Shown here: piece after piece, positions 42,193 through 51,518 of the stretch
Numbering within the stretch: the stretch's first letter is position 1
Layout: each line of letters starts with the position of its first letter
Origin: Elusimicrobiota bacterium
GTDB taxonomy: Bacteria > Elusimicrobiota > Elusimicrobia > UBA1565 > UBA9628
Direction of reading: 5' to 3'
Assembly: GCA_026388095.1 (NCBI GenBank)
Contig: JAPLKL010000007.1
Coordinates: 62,001-126,000 of the forward strand
DNA length: 64,000 bases
The notes under the pieces: generated by a model
Databases searched by the model: none
Told to the model about the DNA's origin: nothing
What the model saw: only the letters and a program-made list of their open reading frames with translations
Made by a program: the position numbers and the translations under genes

Positions 42193-43941
42193 CTATATCA
42201 GTCCAGGGAAATACTTCCAGGGCACTTTCTCCCGGTACGCGAGATAATCGGGATTCGAGCGGGACATGAATTGGTCTTCCCTCTCCGAGCGGATCCAATA
42301 CAGGAACGCATAGAGCAGGATGCCGGCGATCCAGTTGGAGGCGGTGGCGAAGCCGCGCAGTTCCAGCACCAGGAACATCAGCGCTTCCAGGGCATAATTC
42401 GGGTGCCGCACGACGCTGTAAAAGCCCGTGGTGCGGACGCCCTTGTCGGTCATGACGCCGAACATCTTGCCCAGGTTCCAGATGGAAAGGGTGTAGAGCA
42501 GGTTCAGGACGAATTCCGCCGCCAGCATCAATCCGTACCAGGGACCCTGGGCGACCGTGGGTCCGCTCCCTACGAAGGGAGGCAGGACCTGGACCACGAC
42601 CGCGCCCAGCATGGGGTAGCAGGACGCGTTGGTGATCCAGCCCAGGATGGTGAAATCCAATCCGCGGATCGCCCGTTTCCAGAGTATCGAGACGACGGTG
42701 TGCGCATAACCCCATAGGCAGCCCACGATGGTCACGGACCAGAGCAGGTATCTCGCGATCCGGAAGAAGTCTTCCGCGGTGTCGATCCTCGGCGCATGGG
42801 TCAGCGCATAAGCGAGACTCCGCGCCCAACCCCAGAGGCCGCCCGAAAGGACCGGCGCCTGCGGCCAGGCGACCCTGAGGATCTCGGCCAGGTTGGCCGC
42901 CAGGAACAGGTGCAAAGTGCGCGCGAAAGCGCAGGCGATGATCAGATGGAGACCCCAATCCAGCCATTTCCGATCTCCCCGGCCGGGAGCGGGCGGCCTA
43001 TAAGCGAGGGCGTCCCAAAGCGCGCGGCAGGGGGAGCGTTTGGTCGTGAAGAATATCGCGTAATACGCGGCTCCCACCAGGAGGATGGCCGCATGCAGTC
43101 CTGTCGGAGCGAACCGGAAATCGCCGGGGAAGAATCCCAGCTTGCCGAGGATGTGGACGGCCAGGAACACCAAGAACCTCCCCAGGTACCAAGCGACGGG
43201 CACGCCCAGCCCGCAATGGAGCGCCCAAACGACCCGAGGTCCGAGACCGGCGGGGGCCAGACGGCTCAACGCCGTGCGAGCCAGCCCGAAGACCGGACGG
43301 CCGGCGGCGGCCGCGGCCGCCCAGGCCAGGAGCAGGAGCGCGATCAAGGCCAGTTCGACATGGCGCAGGGTCCGGCTGGGGAAGACCGCCGCCGTGGTGG
43401 GGACGATGAACTCCCCGGCGGTCAGGCCGAGCAGAGAAGGCGCGGCGGGAGCCGCCAGAACCTCGGCGGTCGACTCCTCTTCGCCGACCCTGACCAGGCG
43501 GACTCTGCCCACGCGCGTCCGCTCATGGAACAGGACCAGCTGGTCGCCTTCCCCGAGGCGCGCGCCGCGGCCGAGATTGATGTTGACTGTGCCGGGATCG
43601 CCGACCGAAGTGACGGTGCCCTGGCGCCCCATCGGCCATTGGAACCGGCCCGGATCGTACCGGCAAAGGATGTACTCGCCGGTGACGGATACCACCCTGA
43701 CGCGACCGATCTCGGTCTTCCAGTCCCGGCTGAAACGGTAGACAGGGAGGGGATCGCCGGCGCTCAAGCGCAGGTCCTGCGCCTCTGCGGTCCGCAAGAG
43801 TATCCGGTCCCCCGGCAGGGTCTGCCAGACGTTGAGCAAGCGGGTGGAGCGATAGTGGACAGGCGCGAGGACGAGGGTCAGGAGGCCGAGCAGCATCGCG
43901 AGCTCGTAGGAATAGCGGCAAAGACGCTCGCTGCCTTTCAC
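42193..43941 (-). CDS. large membrane protein with a C-terminal ICMT/PEMT-type methyltransferase domain
   Basis: The 582-residue product has an N-terminal helix, then a soluble beta-rich region (about 40-180). There V-S-V-T-G-E-Y-I and V-N-I-N-L-G-R-G-A-R-L-G-E-G-D-Q-L-V-L-type repeats resemble periplasmic FlgT-like beta modules. About ten further membrane helices follow. The last 180 residues match isoprenylcysteine/phospholipid methyltransferases: T-T-G-F-Y-S-V-V-R-H-P-N-Y-A-L-E, then S-E-R-E-D and Y-R-E-K-V-P-W-K-Y-F. These bind SAM and methylate lipids or lipid-linked thiols. The substrate is unknown and the long N-terminal extension is unusual. ATG 43941 starts the frame. Confidence 0.75.
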   Translation of the reverse strand: MKGSERLCRYSYELAMLLGLLTLVLAPVHYRSTRLLNVWQTLPGDRILLRTAEAQDLRLSAGDPLPVYRFSRDWKTEIGRVRVVSVTGEYILCRYDPGRFQWPMGRQGTVTSVGDPGTVNINLGRGARLGEGDQLVLFHERTRVGRVRLVRVGEEESTAEVLAAPAAPSLLGLTAGEFIVPTTAAVFPSRTLRHVELALIALLLLAWAAAAAAGRPVFGLARTALSRLAPAGLGPRVVWALHCGLGVPVAWYLGRFLVFLAVHILGKLGFFPGDFRFAPTGLHAAILLVGAAYYAIFFTTKRSPCRALWDALAYRPPAPGRGDRKWLDWGLHLIIACAFARTLHLFLAANLAEILRVAWPQAPVLSGGLWGWARSLAYALTHAPRIDTAEDFFRIARYLLWSVTIVGCLWGYAHTVVSILWKRAIRGLDFTILGWITNASCYPMLGAVVVQVLPPFVGSGPTVAQGPWYGLMLAAEFVLNLLYTLSIWNLGKMFGVMTDKGVRTTGFYSVVRHPNYALEALMFLVLELRGFATASNWIAGILLYAFLYWIRSEREDQFMSRSNPDYLAYREKVPWKYFPGLI

Positions 43942-44039
43942 GCGGACATTCTACCAACATCGGAGGGCCCTGACGCGGCCCCGGCCGGTCGTGAATTGAT
44001 TTCCAACTCAGGGGCCGTCATGCTACTATAGCGGCGTCG

Positions 44040-45446
44040 ATGAGGATCCTCCTGACCACCTTGCCGGTGACCCGGCGCGAGTGCCCACCCTACGAGCTGG
44101 CCATGACGGCCGCCGTGCTGAGGTCCCATGGCCATGAGACCGTCGCCTTGGACCTCAACAACGAGGTCTTCCATAAGCTCTATCGGCAGCGGAAGCTCTG
44201 GAAATACACCAAGTATGATCTCAAGCATCGGCGGCTGCGAGACGCCGGGCCTCACCTTCAAGACTTCCAGCTCGGCCCGCTGCGGGACCGCATCCTGGGG
44301 CAGCGTCCGGAGCTGGTGGTCTTCAAGAGCGGCACGCTCAACGTCGACACGACGGCGGCGGTCGCCCGCATGCTCAAGAACGCCAACCCGTCCTTGCCTC
44401 TTGTTTTCACGGGCCGGCGGATCGTCAGCCAGGAGACCAGCGGCTGGGCCGGATCGTCGGCGGCTCCTTTCGACTGCATCATCTGGGGCGAAGATGACGT
44501 GGCCTTGCCGAAGCTCCTGGACGGCCTGGGAGGGCCCTGCCGCGGCGAGAGCTTGATCGAGGGTCGGTCTTTTCCCGTCGCGAATCTGGACGACCTTCCC
44601 TTCCATGATTTCAGCGACTACCCATTGAGCCAATATGGCTCGCCCGGCCAGCTGGAATTCCGGGTCAACCGCGGCTGCACCTGGGATTGCCGGTTCTGCA
44701 TCGAATGGCTGTTGGATGGGAAGTACCGGACCATGAGCGGGAAAAGGATATTCGAGGAATTCCGGCATCAGTCCCTGGCCCTGCCCTCGGTCAATCGGGT
44801 GCGCTTCGACGACCCATCGCTCAACGCGGACATGCAGGTCTTGACGGAGTTCGCCCGGCTCATGAAGGAGCAGCGCCCCCCCTTGAGCATCTGCGCCTGG
44901 CTGGGGCAGGCCATGCTGCGCTCCGAGATGACCTTCGCTGTCCTGCGCCTGCTGCGTGAGGGCGGCTGCATCCAGCTGAACTATGGGCTGGAGAGCGGCT
45001 CCGAGAGAGTCCTCGCGGACATGGGCAAGCGCTTCTCACTGGAAGTCGCGGAAGAGGTCATCCGGAACACTCATCTTAACTCGATCATTTGCGCGGTGAA
45101 TCTGGTCATCGGCTTCCCCACCGAGAGGCGCGCGGATTTCGCGCAGACGATCGCTTTCGTGAAAAGGAACCGCGCCCACATCCACCACGTCGCGACGGCG
45201 TTCGTCGGCTGCCGCATCGAGAAGGGCTCGTTCCTGGACCGGCATCAGGAGCGCTTCGGCCTGACCTCCTGCGATGTCGAGCGTTGGGAGACCCGCGACG
45301 GTCAGAACACTTATCGCGAGAGGGTGGACCGGTTCCGGGAACTCTGCGAAGCCTGCATCGAGATGGGCCTTCCTGTCGGAGCCCACGGCCGCTGGATCAG
45401 GAACTCCAAGAACCTAGCGGACGTGCTGGAAGAAATCAGCTTCTAG
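44040..45446 (+). CDS. B12-binding-domain radical SAM protein
   Basis: The 468-residue product has an N-terminal cobalamin-binding-like fold (about 1-150, with P-P-Y-E-L-A-M-T-A-A-V-L-R-S-H-G-H). The radical SAM core carries C213-x3-C217-x2-C220 in N-R-G-C-T-W-D-C-R-F-C. Later blocks L-N-Y-G-L-E-S-G-S-E-R-V-L and V-I-G-F-P-T-E are typical of the B12-radical SAM class, which includes methyltransferases and ring-forming enzymes. The substrate cannot be read. A TACTAT box ends ten bases before the ATG with almost no leader. It is divergent from the membrane methyltransferase gene. Confidence 0.85.
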   Translation: MRILLTTLPVTRRECPPYELAMTAAVLRSHGHETVALDLNNEVFHKLYRQRKLWKYTKYDLKHRRLRDAGPHLQDFQLGPLRDRILGQRPELVVFKSGTLNVDTTAAVARMLKNANPSLPLVFTGRRIVSQETSGWAGSSAAPFDCIIWGEDDVALPKLLDGLGGPCRGESLIEGRSFPVANLDDLPFHDFSDYPLSQYGSPGQLEFRVNRGCTWDCRFCIEWLLDGKYRTMSGKRIFEEFRHQSLALPSVNRVRFDDPSLNADMQVLTEFARLMKEQRPPLSICAWLGQAMLRSEMTFAVLRLLREGGCIQLNYGLESGSERVLADMGKRFSLEVAEEVIRNTHLNSIICAVNLVIGFPTERRADFAQTIAFVKRNRAHIHHVATAFVGCRIEKGSFLDRHQERFGLTSCDVERWETRDGQNTYRERVDRFRELCEACIEMGLPVGAHGRWIRNSKNLADVLEEISF

Positions 45447-45470
45447 CCCGCTGGCGATCCGGCGGCGAGG

Positions 45471-45893
45471 TCATTTCGGCAGCAAGTCGTTTATGGCGTT
45501 GGCGGAGTTGGAGCTGAAGTTCCCGGTGAGCGAGTTGAAGGTGACCGTGTAAGCGCCGTAGGCGGTCGGCGCTCCCGCCTTGCGGGTGAAGACGACCGTC
45601 CAACCCGCGGCGGCGGCCCCGCCTGTCACGGTCGCGGCATTGTCGAAGTATTTGAATTTGGGCACGCCGGTGTCCATCACGTTGGCGTCGCCGGCGTAGG
45701 AGCCCCGGTACAGGCAGTACCGCTCCTGGGCCCGCCTCAGGGTGCCCGTATAAGCCACCGCCTCGGCGACGCGGCCCTTCTCCACGACCTTGAAGTACTG
45801 CGGGACGCCGACCGAGGCGAGGATGCCGATGATGAGGACCACCACCAGCAACTCGATGAGCGTAAAACCCCGGAGGCGTCCGCCGGTCTTCAT
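45471..45893 (-). CDS. type IV pilin / pseudopilin
   Basis: The 140-residue product has the class III signal: a short basic leader, G-F-T-L-I-E-L-L-V-V-V-L-I-I-G-I-L-A-S with cleavage after Gly and Phe+1, and Glu+5. The long N-terminal helix is followed by a compact beta-rich domain. Length and layout fit PilA/GspG-type subunits processed by prepilin peptidase and assembled into pili or type II secretion pseudopili. No assembly genes are nearby. It is a single gene between the radical SAM gene and the LysR gene. Only one Cys is present, so the usual C-terminal disulphide is missing. Confidence 0.88.
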   Translation of the reverse strand: MKTGGRLRGFTLIELLVVVLIIGILASVGVPQYFKVVEKGRVAEAVAYTGTLRRAQERYCLYRGSYAGDANVMDTGVPKFKYFDNAATVTGGAAAAGWTVVFTRKAGAPTAYGAYTVTFNSLTGNFSSNSANAINDLLPK

Positions 45894-46008
45894 GGCATTT
45901 GACCTGGGCCCCTATTGACCATTATGCGGTGGTTTGGGCGTTTGATTAAGACGATAATAGCCATATATCCCATGCCTAATAGCCATGAGCGGCGGCGAGG
46001 GCCAGGCG

Positions 46009-46914
46009 TCAGCGCTTCGGGCTCAGCCTGAATCTCGTCATCAGCGTGTCCACCACAGCCTGCGCCTGCGCGCTGGAGCACGGCTGCTGGCTGCACAGGA
46101 GCCAGAGGTTCTCCCGGATCCCTATGGGACGGCTGTGCAGCTTGACCACCCGTCCTCGCTCCAGATGGTCGCTGATCCCTATGGGATCCAGCACCCCGAC
46201 GCCCTCCCCGGCCAGGACCATGGCGAAGATCAGGTCGGGGCTGTCCAGCTCGGCCACGATGTTGGGCACGATCTTGTTGCTGCGCAGGAAATAGTCCGCC
46301 GCCTTGCGCAGGGGGTTGTCGGCCGACCGCAGCATGAGCGGCACCCGGGCCAGGACGCCTGGAAAATCCTGGCCCTTCAGCTTGGCCGAGGCGACGAAGT
46401 AGTGCGGGATGCTGGCGACCAGTTTGGCCCGGCAATCGCGGCCCAAGACGGATGAAAGATCCGTATCCGCCAGCACGATGTCGACGGCCCGCCGGTCGAA
46501 GAGCTGCTTGAGATCGTCGGGACTGCCGGAGACGACCTTGACCGTGACCGGCCCCTTGAGACCCTTGATGAAGCGGGTCAATGACAAGACCTTGTCCCGG
46601 GCGATGGAGCGGCTGACCGCCAGCCTGACGCTCGGGGAATGCGCCGCGGCATCGCTGCGCAGGAGCGCGACCAGCTCTTCCACCTGGGGGAATACGCGGT
46701 CGCAATAAGCGAAGGCGAGCCGGCCTTCCCCGGTCAAGGTCACCCCGTATCGCGTCCTGACCATGAGGCGCTTGCCCAAGGTCGTCTCCAACTGCCTAAG
46801 CTGCTTGCTCAGGGTGGACTGATTCAGGAACAGGCACTTGGTCGCGGAGGTGATGCTCCCGGACTTCGCTATGACCCAGAAATAGTAGAGCTGGTGGAGG
46901 TTGACCGGGATCAT
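46009..46914 (-). CDS. LysR-family transcriptional regulator (NhaR-like)
   Basis: The 301-residue product begins L-H-Q-L-Y-Y-F-W-V-I-A-K-S-G-S-I, a close match to NhaR-type LysR regulators. A winged helix (T-S-A-T-K-C-L-F-L-N-Q-S-T-L-S-K-Q-L) and a periplasmic-binding-like effector domain (about 90-295) follow. NhaR activates the Na+/H+ antiporter gene in E. coli; no antiporter gene is seen here, so the target is unknown. It is followed by the pilin gene 115 bases downstream on the same strand. Confidence 0.88.
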   Translation of the reverse strand: MIPVNLHQLYYFWVIAKSGSITSATKCLFLNQSTLSKQLRQLETTLGKRLMVRTRYGVTLTGEGRLAFAYCDRVFPQVEELVALLRSDAAAHSPSVRLAVSRSIARDKVLSLTRFIKGLKGPVTVKVVSGSPDDLKQLFDRRAVDIVLADTDLSSVLGRDCRAKLVASIPHYFVASAKLKGQDFPGVLARVPLMLRSADNPLRKAADYFLRSNKIVPNIVAELDSPDLIFAMVLAGEGVGVLDPIGISDHLERGRVVKLHSRPIGIRENLWLLCSQQPCSSAQAQAVVDTLMTRFRLSPKR

Positions 46915-46936
46915 GGCCGATATCTGTCAGCCGTCG

Positions 46937-47578
46937 CTATGGCGTGACGTTCTTGGTGAAGAATGCGTATTCGGTCCCGCCGCTCACCGAGCCGCCCAGT
47001 TCGCTCCGCCAGACGTGCTTGAGCAGGAGGGTGTTGTCGGCCGCCTTGCGCGCCTCGTAGCGGGAGAATCCCTTCTCGTATTCAGGCAGGATCCTCTCGA
47101 AGGCGGCCCCGGCGGGGCCGAACTGCGGCGCGGTCCAGTTCTTCTCGTCGTCCTTTATGAAGATCGCCACTCCGGCGGCGAGGTCGGCGTCCAGGTTCTC
47201 GTAAAAGGTCGGCCCGGCGTAGAGCACCAAGGCCACGAGCTTGTCCGCGCCCGCCAGCAGCACCGAGCCGGGGTCGTCGGGGAAGGACTGGTCGAATATC
47301 CTGCCGGCGCGCCAGCCCGCCAATTCTTCCTTCTTGGGCGCGGTCCCTTTCGCGAAAGCCGCGGCCAGCCGCTTGAATTCGTCGGCCGCGGCCATGACGG
47401 CCTGCCTGCGCTGGGCCAAAGCCGCGGGCGCGATGGAAAGGGGCTTGTCCGCTGCCAGGGAGCGCGCGAAGTCCCGGCCAGCGCCGGCGGCTAGGCTCTC
47501 CAATCCTGCGGCGTGGAGCCTGCCTGCGGTGGAGAGGCCTGCGATGCATGCGAACACGAGAACAGCCTTTTCGGTCAT
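46937..47578 (-). CDS. secreted protein of unknown function
   Basis: The 213-residue product has a signal peptide (ending near H-A-A-G) and a mostly helical first half rich in Ala, then a mixed part with F-I-K-D-D-E-K-N-W-T-A-P-Q-F. No motif or cysteine pattern is recognised after the signal region. Its stop lies 22 bases before the ATG of the LysR gene, so the two may be co-transcribed. The hybrid kinase gene is 44 bases upstream on the same strand. Confidence 0.65.
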   Translation of the reverse strand: MTEKAVLVFACIAGLSTAGRLHAAGLESLAAGAGRDFARSLAADKPLSIAPAALAQRRQAVMAAADEFKRLAAAFAKGTAPKKEELAGWRAGRIFDQSFPDDPGSVLLAGADKLVALVLYAGPTFYENLDADLAAGVAIFIKDDEKNWTAPQFGPAGAAFERILPEYEKGFSRYEARKAADNTLLLKHVWRSELGGSVSGGTEYAFFTKNVTP

Positions 47579-47622
47579 TTTGACCCCCGGGAGGATGCGA
47601 TCCGTCCCAATTCTAACTCCTT

Positions 47623-50600
47623 TCAGCGCCGTCCCGCCAGCGCCCGCAGAGCCTCCAGGATCCGGAGCGGCTCGATGGGCTTGGTCAGGTACGCCTGGAA
47701 GCCGGCCGCGAGCGCGCGGGCGCGATCCTCCTCCCGGGCCAGGGCGGTCAGCGCGGCCGCCGGCATCGAGCCGAGCTTGCCGCCGCGGCGGCGCACCTCC
47801 CGGATCAGGGCGCAGCCATCCTCCCGGGGCAGGGCGATGTCGCAGAGCAGCAGGTCGGGCACGGACCGCTCCAGGCTGGCCAGGGCGGCCTCGGCGTCGG
47901 CCGCGCTCGCGACCCGGGCCCCGTAGCGCGCGAGCAATTGCTCGAGGAGTCGGCGCGTGTCAGGGTCGTCTTCGACGAGCAGCACGTCCAGGCCGCCGAG
48001 GCTATGGGCGTCCGGCGCGGCCGGGGGCGCCGGCGCGGCCTGGCCCTCCGGCGGCAACGCCGCGGCGGGCAAGCGCACGGTGAAGGCCGCGCCGAGGCCT
48101 GGGCCCGCGCTGGCCGCGGCCACGGTGCCGCCGTGGAGTTCCACGATGCGTTTGACGATGGCCAGGCCCAGGCCCAGGCCCCGATGCTCGCGGATGAGGG
48201 GTTCCTCTCCCTGGCGGAAAGGCTCGAAGACGTGCGGGAGGAATTCGGGCGGGATGCCCTGGCCGTTGTCTTGCACCTGGACCACGGCCTGGTCGCCCTC
48301 CCGGCGCAGGCAGACGCGGATCTCCCCCCCGTCGGGCGTGAACTTGAGGGCGTTATGCAGGAGGTTGCAGAACACCTGCTGCAGCCGCCCCGAGTCTCCC
48401 ATGACTCCGGCCGGACCTTGCAGGTCGCGCACTAGGCGGATGGAGCGGCTCCGCGCCAGTGGGCCCAGCGACTCGCAGGCCGAGTCCAGGATGGCGCTCA
48501 GGTCGAAGGTGGCGCGATTCAAAGTGAACTGCCCGCGGGAGAGGCTCGAGACGTCGATGAGGTCCTCGATGATCTGGCGCTGGGCTTGCAGGTTGCGCAT
48601 GATGATGTCTACGGCGTTCTGGCGATCCTCCTCCCCGAGCTGGCCCGAGCGCAGCAGCCAGCTCCAGCCCAACACGGCGGTCAGAGGGGTGCGCAACTCG
48701 TGGGAGACGATGGCCAGGAAATCGTCCTTGGCCTTGTTGGCGGCCTCGGCCTCGATGCGGGCCGCCTGCTCCGCCTCCAAGAGGCGTACGCGCTCCTCCT
48801 CGGCACGTTTGCGCTCGGAGATGTCGGTGAACATCGCAAAGGAACCCTTGAAATGATGCTCATCGTCGAAGATGGGGACAGCGGAAGCATTGGCCCAAAT
48901 GGTCTGCCCGTCTCTACTGCGGAAGCGGCGTTCGTAATTTTCCGGCAGCCCTTGGCGACGATTCTCCATTTTTTTCAGATGATCGGGCACGTCCTCCTCG
49001 AACATGAAGTCGGTCATGGGCTGGCCGATCATGGCTTCTCGGGAGCAGCCGAGCATTTTGGCCATCCTGGCGTTGACGAAGGTTGTCATGGTGTCCGGCC
49101 CGAGCGTCCAGATCCCCTCGTTGGCCGTGTCCACTATGCGGCGGTACTTCGTCTCGCTGTCCTGCAGGTCGCGATACGCCAGCAGGATGGATAAGCCGTC
49201 GGACAGCCTCCGGCCGATCTCTTGGAGAAGCTTTCCTTCTTCAGGCGTCCATAACCGCGGGTAAGAACACTGGTGAACCCCGAACACCCATGGCTTGCCC
49301 GACTTGGGATAAATAGCGACCATCATCTGGGACTTGACGCCGAATTGCTCGGCAGACGCCTGGTTGACGGGTTTTTCCGTCCCGACGGCATAAGTCACGG
49401 GTTCAGCGGATTCTAGAGCTTCCCGCAGATTCTGGGCCATGTCCGGGGGCATCGGTAAGTCCACATTCAGCATCTTGGCGCCTGGATATTCAGGCTTGCA
49501 GATTTCCATGGGAACCCGAAACGACGGCGCATCCGGGTCGCACGGATAGAAGAGCCAGGCGCGGTCGCAAGCAAAGATAGTGAACACCGCATTGAGGACA
49601 TTGCTCATCATCTTCTCAAGATCATTGGCTCCCTGTATGGCCCGGTTGACTTGGTCCAGGCTCTCAAAGAAATGAAGATTCGCCCGAAGCTGCTGCTCCA
49701 TGCGCTTGCGCTCGGCGCGGGTGCGCAGGACCTTGATGCCGAATGCCAGATTGCCCGCCAGTTCCTCCAGGAGACGCACCTCGTCCGGGTTGAAGGCATC
49801 GGGCAGAGTGGAGTATATCGTGAGGGCGCCGATGATGTCCTCGTCGTCCTTCAGGGGGAGGGCGAGGCTGGAGTGATAGCCGCGCCGCAAGGCATCGTCA
49901 CGCCAGGGGGCGACCTTCTGGTCCGTGGTGAAATCGTCGTTGCCGACCCTCCTCCCGCTCCGGAGGGCGGTCCCGGTGGGGCCGCGCCCCCGTTCCGTGT
50001 CGGCCCAGGTGATGTCGGCGTTCGCGAGGTAGCCGCTTTCGACCCCGGCCCAGGCTACCGGCCGAACGGTCTTCGCCTCGTCATGCTCGGCATAGCCCAC
50101 CCAGGCCATGCGATAGCCGGCTTCGTCGCAGATGATGCGGCAGATGTCTTTGAGCAGCGTCTGCTCGTCCTGAGCCCGCGTCAAGGTCTGGTTGCAGTCG
50201 CTGATGGCGCGCAGGGCGCGGTTCAGCCGATGCAGGGCTTCCTCGGCTTGTTTGCGTTCGCTGATGTCCTCGATCTGCGAGACGTAGTACATCGGCTTGC
50301 CGTCGGCCGAGCGCACAATGCTGGTGTTCAGGCAGGCCCAGACATAGTGCCCGTCCTGGTGGCGGTAGCGCTTCTCTGCCTGCATGCGCGGGATTTCGCC
50401 GGCCAGCAAGCGGCGCGCCTCGTCCAGGTTCTTGGACAGGTCTTCGGGGTGCGTCAGTTCTTGGAAGGTCGTCCGTCGCAACTCTTCCTCGGTATAGCCC
50501 AGCATCTTGCGGAGGGCTAGGTTGGTCCGCAGCCAGCATCCGTCTGGGGAGAGCAGGGCCATGCCGATGCCGGAGAACTCGAAGGCTTGCCGGAATCGTT

Positions 50601-51420
50601 CCTCGCTCTCGCGTAGGGTAGCCTCCGTCCGCTTGCGCTCGGTGACGTCCATGAAGAGGCCTATGGTGTGGGCGCGCCCGCCTATGACGAACGGGCCGGA
50701 CTTGATGTCTGCGAGGAACACGGTCCCGTCCTTGCGCAGGCATGGGAGCTCCGGGGCCAGGAGTTTCTCTCCCCGCGACTGGGCCTCGAACTCCTCTAGG
50801 ACGCGTCCGATAGACTCTTTCGGATGGATGTCTGCTACGCCGAGCCGCAGCAGTTCATCTGCGGTGTAGCCGAACATGGCGCAAATGGCCGGGTTGGCAT
50901 ACTTGAACCGCTTGGTCTGCGCATCCGCCACCAGGATGCCGTCCCCGGTGCCCTGGAAGATGGCCTTGTACTTGTCCTCGGATTCGCGCAGCGCTTCCTC
51001 GGCCTGGCGGCGTTCCGTGATGTCCGTGGCCCAGCCGGTGACGCCGGTGAGGCGGCCCTGTCCGCCGCGGCGGGGAGAGAAGCACATCTCCAGGCTGTGG
51101 CCCTTGACGTGGATGACTGTGCGGAAATCCTCGCCGGCCAAGGCCCGCTTGATGAGCTCGACCGCGCGCGGGATGCCCGCGTGCATCTCCGGGATGGACC
51201 GGCCGATCGATTCCTTCGGGTTCAGCCCGAGGCGTTCGGCGAGGCCCCCGGCCAGGAGGATCACCTGGCCGCGCGCGTCGAGCTCGAAGAGCATCACGGG
51301 CGCGTTGGAGACGGATTCCGTGACGTCTTTGACCGCCCGGGCCTGGGCGGGTCGCCTAGCGCGGGGGCGGCGAGAGGTCTTCTTCATCGGGCGCTTGCGG
51401 AACTCCCTTCTGCTTTTCAT
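47623..51420 (-). CDS. hybrid sensor kinase with multiple PAS and GAF domains
   Basis: The product is about 1265 residues. In order: three PAS domains (about 40-400), a GAF domain (about 420-580), a second GAF (about 590-740), and a fourth PAS (about 755-880). HisKA follows with [11 protein letters not shown] (His near 904), then HATPase_c (N-L-L-H-N-A-L-K-F-T-P, D-N-G-Q-G-I-P) and a C-terminal receiver with L-L-L-C-D-I-A-L-P (Asp near 1195). No membrane helix is seen, so it senses cytoplasmic signals. No output regulator gene is adjacent; phosphotransfer to another protein is likely. ATG 51420 or 51387 could be the start. Confidence 0.9.
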   Translation of the reverse strand: MKSRREFRKRPMKKTSRRPRARRPAQARAVKDVTESVSNAPVMLFELDARGQVILLAGGLAERLGLNPKESIGRSIPEMHAGIPRAVELIKRALAGEDFRTVIHVKGHSLEMCFSPRRGGQGRLTGVTGWATDITERRQAEEALRESEDKYKAIFQGTGDGILVADAQTKRFKYANPAICAMFGYTADELLRLGVADIHPKESIGRVLEEFEAQSRGEKLLAPELPCLRKDGTVFLADIKSGPFVIGGRAHTIGLFMDVTERKRTEATLRESEERFRQAFEFSGIGMALLSPDGCWLRTNLALRKMLGYTEEELRRTTFQELTHPEDLSKNLDEARRLLAGEIPRMQAEKRYRHQDGHYVWACLNTSIVRSADGKPMYYVSQIEDISERKQAEEALHRLNRALRAISDCNQTLTRAQDEQTLLKDICRIICDEAGYRMAWVGYAEHDEAKTVRPVAWAGVESGYLANADITWADTERGRGPTGTALRSGRRVGNDDFTTDQKVAPWRDDALRRGYHSSLALPLKDDEDIIGALTIYSTLPDAFNPDEVRLLEELAGNLAFGIKVLRTRAERKRMEQQLRANLHFFESLDQVNRAIQGANDLEKMMSNVLNAVFTIFACDRAWLFYPCDPDAPSFRVPMEICKPEYPGAKMLNVDLPMPPDMAQNLREALESAEPVTYAVGTEKPVNQASAEQFGVKSQMMVAIYPKSGKPWVFGVHQCSYPRLWTPEEGKLLQEIGRRLSDGLSILLAYRDLQDSETKYRRIVDTANEGIWTLGPDTMTTFVNARMAKMLGCSREAMIGQPMTDFMFEEDVPDHLKKMENRRQGLPENYERRFRSRDGQTIWANASAVPIFDDEHHFKGSFAMFTDISERKRAEEERVRLLEAEQAARIEAEAANKAKDDFLAIVSHELRTPLTAVLGWSWLLRSGQLGEEDRQNAVDIIMRNLQAQRQIIEDLIDVSSLSRGQFTLNRATFDLSAILDSACESLGPLARSRSIRLVRDLQGPAGVMGDSGRLQQVFCNLLHNALKFTPDGGEIRVCLRREGDQAVVQVQDNGQGIPPEFLPHVFEPFRQGEEPLIREHRGLGLGLAIVKRIVELHGGTVAAASAGPGLGAAFTVRLPAAALPPEGQAAPAPPAAPDAHSLGGLDVLLVEDDPDTRRLLEQLLARYGARVASAADAEAALASLERSVPDLLLCDIALPREDGCALIREVRRRGGKLGSMPAAALTALAREEDRARALAAGFQAYLTKPIEPLRILEALRALAGRR

Positions 51421-51518
51421 GCTAGCATGGAAAGCCCCAAACCGGCAAGTCGGTTCCGCCATGATTCATTATCGAGGCCGGGCAGTTTGCTAAGATGAGG
51501 CCACAGGAGGACTCCACT

